The notes beneath the pieces are model-generated. The model made no database searches, was not told where the DNA came from, and worked only from the letters and a program-made list of their open reading frames with translations. A DNA stretch of 64,000 bases, from positions 262,884 through 326,883 of the forward strand of contig NW_022985566.1 of the NCBI RefSeq assembly GCF_010093815.1, in the 5' to 3' direction. This document shows positions 56,101-64,000 of the stretch, piece by piece. The position numbers were made by a program, and so were the translations under genes. Within the stretch, counting starts at the first letter, position 1; each line of letters opens with the position of its first letter. This DNA is from Pseudovirgaria hyperparasitica (taxonomy: Eukaryota > Ascomycota > Dothideomycetes > Acrospermales > Acrospermaceae).

Positions 56101-58086
56101 TGATCCTGGCCGGCTTCTGCGACTCTGCGACATGGCCTTGAAGATCTCCTGCGCCTCCCACGTGGGACTGACTGCCCTCGCATCCTTCTTTCCCTAACTG
56201 GGCAAGTCCCGCCTTTGCCATCATTTTGCTCCTCATCTGCTCCACTGCAACACCGCCGATCCCAACCTCATGCCTACACGTGCGCCAAGCCTAGAAGCAA
56301 GAAATAGCCACGGATTGCGTGTTCCTCTCGACTGAGCACTGCTGCAGGTAATATGATGCACAATTATTGCTTCTGGGCACCGCTCAAATCCTTCACCCAA
56401 CCGTGTCCTCTCCGGTCTTGCTCGATACCTCTTCCCCCCCCCCAAAATCACCCGACCCATTACGGCTTTCCTTTCCATCCTACTGCTGACCTCCAAGTTT
56501 CAACGGCACTGCCATTCCATGTCCCTTGGACGCCTCACACAACCCGGCTGTCTCAACTTCGTGATCCCTCCAGACTCCTTTTTTCCGATTGCTTTTTTTA
56601 AGCACCCGCATCATTTCGCCCGGCTCTTTCCCTGCTGCAGTTTCATACGCACATCCGCCCTGTTCAACTCGGGCAATGATTAACCAGATTCCACGTGGAT
56701 TCGGGTCTCGGGAGACTAGGCTCTACGGACTTCTTACGCCATTAGCACCAAGGAAACGTTGAGCCTCAAGGACCGATGATCTTCCTTGCTGTGGATGCTT
56801 GATGCTGCAGTGTTGATCTAGACATCCCATTTGCCAAGCCCAAATCGCCATCGTTGCCACTCTGGTGCATCCACACTTGGTGGCACCGGTGTCACGACGA
56901 TGTGAGACTTTGGTGACATACATTCTGAAAATCACCAACGATGAAGCTCCTTCGCATTAGATACACAGACGAGGAGGCCCATTGCCATGTGGGCCTGTTC
57001 TGATCTCATGCCGCTCGACAGCCTCACATTTGATGGTATTGCCACTCCGGTCGAGATCGTCAGGAGGCTGTCCCAGGCGGAAATTACCGCTGCGTGAGGT
57101 GCAGAGCTGCCGGCATCCAGACGTTCCAAGCGGCATTCCATCCGAGACCGACCATCCTCGTTGATGTGGCCGCGTAGCATGAGGGAATGTCTGAATCTGG
57201 AGCAGTCTCTATATCCATCACATCGCCAAGGCAGATTACCCACCTGTACACGGCGGTAGATGCCGTTGTGCAATCTTGAAACACGGGGACATTGTGACTA
57301 AGATTATCTCGTACATTGTCCCATCTCTGCTGACATTCCTGTTCCATCGTAGAAGCTATTCGTCTTTGTCTGGGCATTCTTTACCGCGTCGAGCTCGAGT
57401 CGACTGTCAATTGCACCATCGTGTCTTGCATGCTACTATTGACAGACAGACATCTATACGATCAAAGTCACCGTAGACTATGTTATTGCCCCTATCCTCG
57501 GACATGATTCCCAGCCCTCCCTCCTATCACAATGTCCGCCAAAATCCCGCAATCCCGCAAATCTTCCCCCGCAAAAAAAAAGGGCAGCGGCAAAGCCCCT
57601 TGTCTTGTTCTTGCACAGCGCAAGAACATTCTATGCAGCAGGACGCGAGGCAGAGTAGAGCAGAGCAGAGCAGAGCATTGCATAAAATGGTCGCCGTATG
57701 CACTGTCGGCTTGCAGTATTCTCGGTTTGATCCTTGCAGCTGCAGCTGCAGCTGCTCCCGTCGCTCATAATTACCGGTTTCTCATAATTACATACTGTAG
57801 TTTGCTTCCAAATAGCCAGTTCGGTCGCCATGACTGGACTGGAGTGGACTGGACTGGACTGCGGAGACGGGACCCTGCAGCTGTTTCTGCGTAGCACAAG
57901 ACGTGTATGCGTGCGTTCGTGTGTGCATTTGTGTAAGGCTGTTGGTACCTTATGGGTCGTGGAGTCGTGATTACTAACTCGTTCCATCGTCTTGTGTTTA
58001 CGTTTGTGTAGGACCGGAAACGCATGCATGCCATGGCTGGAGTAGAGTAGAGTAGAGTAGAGTCGAGTCGACCAGCGTAGAGTAGA

Positions 58087-58302
58087 GTCGACCAGCGTAG
58101 AGTAGAGTAGAGTAGAAACAAGAAGGAAAAAGAATAAGAAGAAGAAGAAGAAGAAAATACACAAGACCCTGCCGTGGTACATACTAACCATACAGTCGAC
58201 CAGCGTAGAGTAGAGTAGAGTAGAAACAAGAAGGAAAAAGAATAAGAAGAAGAAGAAGAAGAAAATACACAAGACCCTGCCGTGGTACATACTAACCATA
58301 CA
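58087..58302. repeat. 108-bp direct tandem duplication
   Basis: Two adjacent copies (58087-58194, 58195-58302), each starting GTCGACCAGCGTAGAG, with an internal GAA run and ending in TACTAACCATACA. They look essentially identical to each other. Confidence 0.9.
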
Positions 58303-58541
58303 CCCTTCGCAACGCAAGTCCACCAACCATCTCAAAGCATCACGCTCCATCACCACAGTCCCATCCATATCAAATCCCAATGGATACCCGAATCTCACAC
58401 TCTTGAACAATACAAAAGCCTTCCATGTCTCTGCATTATCCGCATTATATGCATACCTTATCTGGCACAGCATCCTTCCTTCCTCCCCCGAAACCGAAAC
58501 CAAAGCCCCGAAGCTGACCTCACCACTCCGTCCGTTTCCGT

Positions 58542-58671
58542 TAGTCAATCAGTCAATCAGTCAGTCAGTCAGTCAGTCAGCCAGTCAGCCAGTCAGCCAG
58601 TCAGTCAGTCAGCCAGTCAGTCAGTCAGTCAGTCAGTCAGTCAGTCAATCAGTCAGCCAGCCAGTCAGTCA
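58542..58671. repeat. CAGT microsatellite
   Basis: About 32 tetranucleotide units, mostly CAGT with CAAT and CAGC variants. Confidence 0.93.
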
Positions 58672-58815
58672 ATTACGAGTAGAGAGGTTGCGACCGCCGT
58701 GCGTCGGTGAAATACCATTCTATCAACTTATCTATCGACCTGTTTCTCTCTGGTCAGACTCTTGGTTTTGGTGGGGAGTAGGAGGAGGAAAGAGCTTTGT
58801 TGGGATGTTGCTGGG

Positions 58816-58958
58816 GTGGGATGGGATGGGATGGAATGTTGCTGGGATGTTGCTGGGATGGAAGGGATGGGATGGGATGGGATGGAAGGGAGTGGAGGCT
58901 TGGAGGGGATGGAAGGGAGTGGAAGGGAGATGGGGGAGATGGGGGAGATGGGGGATGA
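58816..58958. repeat. GGGAT/GGAT minisatellite
   Basis: Imperfect GGGATGGGAT, GTTGCTGGGAT and GGGGGAGAT units over about 140 bp. Confidence 0.85.
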
Positions 58959-59129
58959 GGTGAGTTTTGAGTGTTGGGTTTGTTTGTACATGTCGTCGTG
59001 TGAGGCTATGTTGCGCTATGCTATGTGACTCCACGCTATACCGTACCACGTTATCACCAATTACCAATTCCCCTGCCGTCTCCACAGCCACGAATATCAT
59101 CCCCCCTTACCCCCTCACCCCGAATTACG

Positions 59130-59300
59130 CAGTCAGAGCCAGAGCCAGTGTTAGAGTTCGACTCAGACACGAACTCAGAGTCAGCGTTAGATTCAGACTT
59201 AGATTCAGACTTAGACCCAGACTCAGACACGGCCTCAGAGTCAGGATTAGATTCAGATCCAGATTCAGACTCAGACCCGGACTCAGAGCCAGCCAGCCCC
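59130..59300. repeat. Hexamer TCAGAC/TTAGAT/TCAGAG repeat
   Basis: About 28 six-bp units. On either strand the repeat reads as Ser-Glu or Ser-Asp dipeptides, so frames stay open over it; no gene context is visible. Confidence 0.85.
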
Positions 59301-59652
59301 AGCACGTCCCTAGAAGAAAAATGAGATAGAGATGGGGAAAAGGGGGCTGTTGCTCTCTCAACTCCCGTCCCAACCACTGAGTCACTGAAATCTACATACT
59401 TGCTAGCTAACTAGATAGCTAGGCTCCTCGATAGAAGGCTAGTCATGGATGGCGGACTGCTAGGCTTGGGCTGTGGTTGAGAAAGGGGGCATTAGCCGGG
59501 CTACGGGGTTTTAAGGAGATGATTGGGAAGAGAGGGATGGGTATTTTGGGGGAGGGGGAGGGGGAGTGTTGGGAAGGGGGGGTTTATGTTAGAAGGATAG
59601 AGCATGGATGGATGGACGGGTGGGTGGGTGGATGGATGGGTGGATAGAAAGA

Positions 59653-59655
<3 letters not shown>

Positions 59656-59694
<39 letters not shown>

Positions 59695-59698
59695 GAGA
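59656..59698. repeat. GA microsatellite
   Basis: About 21 GA units with one GGGA interruption. Confidence 0.92.
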
Positions 59699-60614
59699 CT
59701 AGATTCTTTAGAGGAAATTGAAGAGATAGTAGATGGTAGTAAGAGAAAGGAAAGGAGTAGTGGTAGTAGCTTAATATAAACTAAACATGAGCTTACTTAT
59801 CTAGTAGACATATCTCTAGGTACATGTCCTCTCTTCTCTCTGCTCTCTTCTCTCTTCTCTCTTCTCTGGAGAGAAATCCAGTAGCCCTATCATTGTCACT
59901 TTATCCATTCCACGGCTCGCAACAACCACAACAGTCGACGATGACAACCGAAGTCAAGTTTACCAATTTTTGTGGGTGGCCATGACGTCCATCGCAGCTC
60001 TTTCCACGAGTATATTGAGTGTGGGCTGCGTCCCTGTCCTGACTCTTCTGATATGGAGGTCGAGACTAAAGACCAGACAGGAGAGGTTTGACGAAATCAA
60101 TTCCTTTGTAGGTCTAGAGTCTTGTTTGACGTACGGAAAGCGCGTGTTTCGGGATTACTACAGCTTGGAATAGCTTTCCAGCAGGGCGACACGTGGTGGT
60201 AGTGTTTCTGCTGATCGATCCGACAGACACCAGTGGATCAGGTTGCCCACCTATGGACCACTTGGGAAGGAGAGATCCTGGCGAAGACGCAGAGATGTAT
60301 ATGTGCCTCGCCGTGGTTCAATTGTGTTGTGTGTATGGGCGTGAGAGAAGTAGAGCAGGTCTAGGGCAAAGATGGACGGAGCGTCCGTGATATAATTGTT
60401 TTCTTGCCACTTCTTTTAGGCATAGCCTGCATAGCCTCCAATGTCTGAGCACAGGACACGGGGCAATAAGGATTACTTACCGTGAAATCAATGTCCGGCG
60501 GGGGATTGCTGGCTATTAGACGGAGATCAAAGGCTTGACAAGGAGGCGCACTACGAGAAGATTCCGCGTCAGGGTCGAGAATTAAGATTAATACACACAG
60601 AACAAAATGTCGAC

Positions 60615-61809
60615 TTACAATGCGTATTTCTCACTGCATCGCCATGCCTGTTCAAGGTGTCGGACCTCTTCCATATCAACGGTCACCGAGGACATAGTCG
60701 CAATAAGTCGCTCGACAGCCTGATTGAATGCAAAATCCTGCGGGATGCCCTTGCGCTGTGAACAGAGGTCGAAAGATACGGGAAAAAACCCGGCCGTCTC
60801 CCAATCAAGAAGGCAGATCGACTCATCTTGCTGCCAGAGTATGTTGCGCGGTGCGATGTCACGGTGGCAAATCACAAACTGACCGGGGTCAAAATTGAAT
60901 CGATAGGTGGTATCCCACTCAAGGAGGCGAGATTGGAACCAGGCATTCATTTGGTTGACGTCTCCCATAAAATCAACGCCAGTCTCAGGCAGAGGGCAAT
61001 CGAAACATTTCCCCTCGCCCGCGAGGTTGCCCGGCGTTGTGCGTTTGAAAGAATACAGATGAGCGAGCGCTCTTGCGAGAATGGCGTACTGCTTCGGGGT
61101 CATGGCGTTTGCAGGAATGCAAACACCCTCAATGTACTCCATTACCAGGTAACCCTTTCCATCGTGCTTGAAATATCGATAGACACGCGGTACTCGACAA
61201 ACTTCAGGGTTGACCTTGTTGAATATGAAGCGTTGATTGTCTGCCTCAGCCTGGCTGACGATGAGTTTGACTATGGCGTTGGAAAGGATGCGTACTACGC
61301 GACTTGGAATTCCTAGGGAATGGTCGTGAGGAGGCCTTCGGCAGGCTTTAACGATCTCTGAATTGGAGAGATGACGGGTTGGGTCATATGCCTCAGAGGC
61401 TTGAGAAATCTCAGAAATCTCACGAGCGTGCAGCTGCTCGGCTAAGTTTTCACCAACTGCGTCATCAGACTGTCGAACGCAGCTTTTGCACCCTTCCGCT
61501 TGAGACCTCGTTTCTGTGGTTAAGACCATGGAGTGGTCGACTCTCTGTCTAAACTCAGCCCAAATTGGTTCAACCGAGGGCGAGGCTGGAAGACATGCCT
61601 GAGGCTTCTTAGGGTGAACAGGTCGATAGCGGGCTTCTGCGGGCCAGGCCGGTGATGCTGTGGCGTGCTGTTAGAACAGACTACAAAGAGACGTGCGAGT
61701 CCTTACTATGATCTTGTGGTGTATACTGGGGATCATCCAAAGATCGCTCGTCGGAGTAGTGTATATCTGGTTGATTGAATGGCGCTTCGCGCTTTACAGG
61801 GGGGCACAT
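60615..61809 (-). CDS. APH-fold phosphotransferase-like protein
   Basis: Two exons (61809-61707, 61657-60615) give about 381 residues. The C-lobe is clear: HRDIAPRN at about 299-306 (catalytic-loop HxDxxxxN) and LLDWETAGFFP with the metal-binding Asp near 319. YLVMEYIEGVCIP marks the hinge and VKLIVSQAEADNQ the Lys-bearing strand. The Gly-rich loop is not obvious. This is the large fungal family related to aminoglycoside phosphotransferases and choline kinases; members phosphorylate unknown small molecules, and drug resistance is not implied. The start ATG 61809 (MCPPVKREAP) lies in a short first exon with an acceptable splice. The stop codon TAA lies inside a perfect GTAAGT donor at 60613-60618. 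Two further exons (60550-60481, 60426-60361) would keep frame to a TAG, so the true end may be 60361. Confidence 0.78.
61658..61706 (-). other. Intron of the APH-like gene
   Basis: A 49-nt intron, CATA|GTAAGG to CCACAG|CA, phase 1, with a TCTAAC branch-like site. An earlier AG (AACAG|CAC) leads to a stop. Confidence 0.68.
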
Positions 61810-62528
61810 TTTTCTGTTGCTTGACGTGCAGGCTTTAATGTGCCAGTCGAATTTTCATGCATTTCAGGGATCAAGACATCGCTAAGGTGTTGTCGCTTCC
61901 AAGAATATGGTTGTGTAGTACAGGGCGTAGGGCGAGTAGATCTGACTTCGCCACTTTGCTTCGATATATAGCTCGTGCCTCCAAGCGAGGTACCAAGCAA
62001 TATAATAACATAATCAGATAAGCCATATAACATATCATACACACACATACGTATTATGCTCATTTCTTTCATCTAGATATGATGTACATTCTTGAAATTC
62101 TTACGGGCTTTTTTCATAGTAGAGCTGTTCAGAGTTTTCTATAGTCTTTCTAGTCATATATTACTATACTAATAAGTCTGCGATCAACATTCTAGATACA
62201 TTTTTACTTACTTGTTATCCCTTCATTAAAACGACGTTGTTACATACGTAGCTTACTTACCTATTCGTTGGACGCCTAGTTTTTCTATTTCCCAGAACGC
62301 CTCCGGGCTGAGCCTTGTAGACTACCTTGTAGCATTCCAGGTGATCGAAGCACCGGGGTATGTCACGGTGGCAACGTGGCGGGCAATTTACACCTCTGGG
62401 CTACTGGTAGTATGGACTGTAGTCATTGTAGATGCACCGGTATTATGAAATTGCCTTGTACTATCTGTACAACTGGGCACTGCCCGTTCCGCGGCTTCAT
62501 ATCCCCTGCAGCTCTTTGGGCCTGCCAT
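61810..62528. other. Intergenic between APH-like and CheD-like genes
   Basis: AT-richer than its surroundings. Only short frames; no repeat or RNA gene recognised. Confidence 0.45.
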
Positions 62529-63647
62529 TCATGGCCTAAGAACCCAATCCCTATTGATCCATACATAAGCATTATTGCGCCTCGATACATAGTATTGCCC
62601 ATCCCAGTCCGAATCCGCAGGACCAGTTCCTGAGACCCTTGCTGTGGCAGATGGCGACATGTTAGACGCTGAAAAAGCAGTTGAATACTGCGATGGCCTG
62701 GTAGACGTCTGATACGAAGTCTGATACGAAGTCTGATACGCTGGAGAATTGGTAGACGTCTGATACGGAGTCTGATACGAAGTCTGATACGAAGTCTGAT
62801 ACGCTGGAGAATTGGTAGACGTCTGATACGGAGTCTGATACGTTGGCGACGTGATAGACGTCTGGAACGCAGTTGGGTACACTGGCGACGTGATCGACGC
62901 CGAATACATACTCTGATGCACTGGTGATGTGATAGCCGTTGGAGAGACATGCGAATAGGATGGCGACGTGGTCGACCTCGAGGAAGCGTATAATGGTGAT
63001 GTGATAGCCGTTGGAGAGACATGCGAATAGGATGGCGACGTGGTCGACCTCGAGGAAGCGTATAATGGTGATGTGGTGGCCGTGGGAGGGTTCAGATTAG
63101 GCAGTGGCGGGTTGGCAGTTATAGTGCGAACAACTCTGCCCTCCACGTACACTTTAATCTCACCACTTGTTGCATCGACGAAGACAGATCCTCGATCATC
63201 GTGGTCATTGCCCGTTGGTACATTGTAAGTCTCTGTTAGGTCCACGGAAAGACCTTTATCACTTAGCTTTCTTTCCATGATCTGTTGCTGTTCGAGGAGT
63301 GCCACGCTAGACTTGTAGATAGCGCAAATAACCAGAGAGCTAGAGTCTCCCAGAGCCTTTCGATGTTTTTTGTATTTGGACAACATGCGATCCATAAATG
63401 ATTCCACATGGTTGTTTCCAGCGTATGGGTCGTCTTCACTGCTGTCATCTGGCCGAGGTGCTACGTGCCCTAGCATTGCGCCTTTCGAAGAGACAATGAC
63501 AATAACGGAGCATGAACCGAGATTATCTGTCCCAATTCCAGGTATCTTGGAGAAAATTACGAGGCCAAAGTCGTTCATGGTGACTGCTTTTGCCAGTTCT
63601 ATCGATACCACCGTACGAAATCTGCTCATTTCGGGAGGGGTGTCCAT
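62529..63647 (-). CDS. Uncharacterised protein, CheD-like N-terminal domain and repeat tail
   Basis: A single exon of 372 codons. Residues 8-170 look like a compact alpha/beta domain. Within it GTDNLGSC and, 15 residues after the Cys, AMLGH place Thr40, Cys46 and His61 in the spacing I recall for the CheD glutamine-deamidase triad (Thr-x5-Cys, then His 15-17 further on). The next part includes an acidic loop, DRMLSKYKKHRKA, a strand-like SLVICAIYKS and RGSVFVDATSGEIKVYVEGRVV. Residues 185-330 are tandem repeats rich in Thr/Ser/Pro/Tyr/Gln (SPAYQTSYQTS, TTSPSYSHVSPTAI). A conserved-looking end, DSDWDGQYYVSRRN to WVLRP, closes the protein. No signal peptide or membrane helix. I do not know a function; the deamidase idea is inference from motif spacing only. 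Confidence 0.7.
   Translation of the reverse strand: MDTPPEMSRFRTVVSIELAKAVTMNDFGLVIFSKIPGIGTDNLGSCSVIVIVSSKGAMLGHVAPRPDDSSEDDPYAGNNHVESFMDRMLSKYKKHRKALGDSSSLVICAIYKSSVALLEQQQIMERKLSDKGLSVDLTETYNVPTGNDHDDRGSVFVDATSGEIKVYVEGRVVRTITANPPLPNLNPPTATTSPLYASSRSTTSPSYSHVSPTAITSPLYASSRSTTSPSYSHVSPTAITSPVHQSMYSASITSPVYPTAFQTSITSPTYQTPYQTSTNSPAYQTSYQTSYQTPYQTSTNSPAYQTSYQTSYQTSTRPSQYSTAFSASNMSPSATARVSGTGPADSDWDGQYYVSRRNNAYVWINRDWVLRP
62692..62850. repeat. Coding repeat, GTCTGATAC units
   Basis: About ten 12-bp units (GTCTGATACGAA and variants) arranged in larger blocks of about 70 bp within the CheD-like gene, encoding YQTS/YQTP units. The blocks look recently duplicated. Confidence 0.85.
62926..63075. 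repeat. Coding repeat, two copies of about 72 bp
   Basis: A near-identical direct repeat encoding SPLYASSRSTTSPSYSHVSP twice, within the CheD-like gene. The DNA identity shows a recent duplication. Confidence 0.85.
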
Positions 63648-64000
63648 TTCGATAGAAGAAGTTGCTGCTTGTGGGTAAAGATCTTGAGAGAATTTCTTGA
63701 AACTATTTCAGGCTCAGGTTGACGCTGTGGGAAGTGCAAAGCTTTTATGTCGAGAGGCTTGTAGACTTGATTGAACCATCAGACCCTTGTCGTGGTCTGC
63801 GCCTTTTGGATATCACGCTGGTAATGCTGGAATGTACAACGCATAAGGCAACCATCGGACCTTCCTTGATGCTGATCTGATGGGAATGTTCCGCTGCTAT
63901 CCTGTCCTGTGTAACTTGCCGCACTTTGCACCGTATGGAATGCACAGTGCTGCCTAGGACAACCTACTAGACATTCAAACAATGAAAAAATTGTCATCAG
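63648..64000. other. Right edge, no gene recognised
   Basis: Short minus-strand frames (63745-63997) without similarity; probably the promoter of the CheD-like gene. Confidence 0.4.

Larger units (their letters stand above)
50477..60614. other. Ten-kilobase gene desert rich in microsatellites
   Basis: No convincing gene. Most open frames are low-complexity by-products of repeats or start at GTG/TTG. It holds GGT and TAG runs, ACGACA repeats (about 51100-51140), CTAC, GCAGAC and CA runs (53152-53360), a CCT run (about 53675-53702), CTGTCTGCCTGCC repeats (about 53880-53930), CTGGACGCTGGA repeats (about 55745-55785), AGTAG runs and a 108-bp duplication (58030-58302), a CAGT run, GGGAT minisatellites, a TCAGAC/TTAGAT hexamer repeat and GA runs. 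The left part probably serves as promoter and leader of the Zn2Cys6 gene. Confidence 0.6.

Noticed and set aside
57631-58548. 305-codon minus-strand frame with a DMDGT stretch resembling a HAD motif
   Set aside because: Begins at TTG inside the CAGT repeat and runs through the 108-bp duplication and simple repeats. The DxDGT match is isolated, without the other HAD motifs.
59970-60173. Short plus-strand frame with a membrane-like stretch (STSILSVGCVPVLTLLIW)
   Set aside because: Only about 63 codons from its first ATG, no conserved feature, and it lies in the repeat-rich desert.
60615-61809. Antibiotic-resistance reading of the APH-like gene
   Set aside because: Fungal genomes hold many APH-fold proteins of unknown substrate; nothing here points to aminoglycosides.
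62376-62633. Plus-strand frame at the 3' end of the CheD-like gene
   Set aside because: Overlaps antisense to the conserved C-terminus and resembles nothing known.

Overview
The window reads as nuclear DNA of a filamentous ascomycete. The genes carry short spliceosomal introns (mostly 48-143 nt, GTAAGT/GTGAGC-like donors, CTAAC/CTGAC-like branch sites), and several families are typical of filamentous fungi: NmrA, a HET-domain protein, a Zn2Cys6 regulator and a long fungal Cdc4. A dothideomycete, perhaps Pleosporales, is my guess; the order is not proven by the sequence. All exon structures below come from reading frames across splice junctions by eye.

Left part (1-25.9 kb), compact and mostly housekeeping. 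After about 3 kb with no recognisable gene come, on the minus strand, a BRAP2/Etp1-type RING and UBP-finger protein, the F-box/WD40 protein Cdc4, and a Rid1-type GTPase-binding protein. On the plus strand follow a divergent photolyase/cryptochrome, a DEAH/DEVH RNA helicase, an arrestin-like protein and a cytosolic L-asparaginase with ankyrin repeats.

Middle part (25.9-42.8 kb). A 3.6-kb intergenic stretch with small repeats and a decayed ORF leads into nmrA. Then come mitochondrial ribosomal protein bL19m, a nucleotidyltransferase-like protein, a NAP/SET-type histone chaperone, a HET protein, and a divergent pair: a Yar1-like ankyrin protein and the Rag GTPase Gtr1. Several products bear on nutrients and ribosomes (NmrA, asparaginase, Gtr1, Yar1), but the spacing and orientations give no sign of an operon-like unit.

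Right part (42.8-64 kb), gene-poor. Two repeat-rich deserts (about 5 kb and 10 kb) full of micro- and minisatellites flank one large Zn2Cys6 transcription factor. The last 3.5 kb carries an APH-fold kinase-like protein and a repeat-tailed protein whose N-terminus looks like a CheD-type deamidase (Thr-Cys-His pattern).

The observations most worth following up are the photolyase, which has lost both tryptophans that sandwich the cyclobutane dimer in classical enzymes, and the CheD-like fungal protein. No rRNA, tRNA, CRISPR array or intact transposon was recognised.
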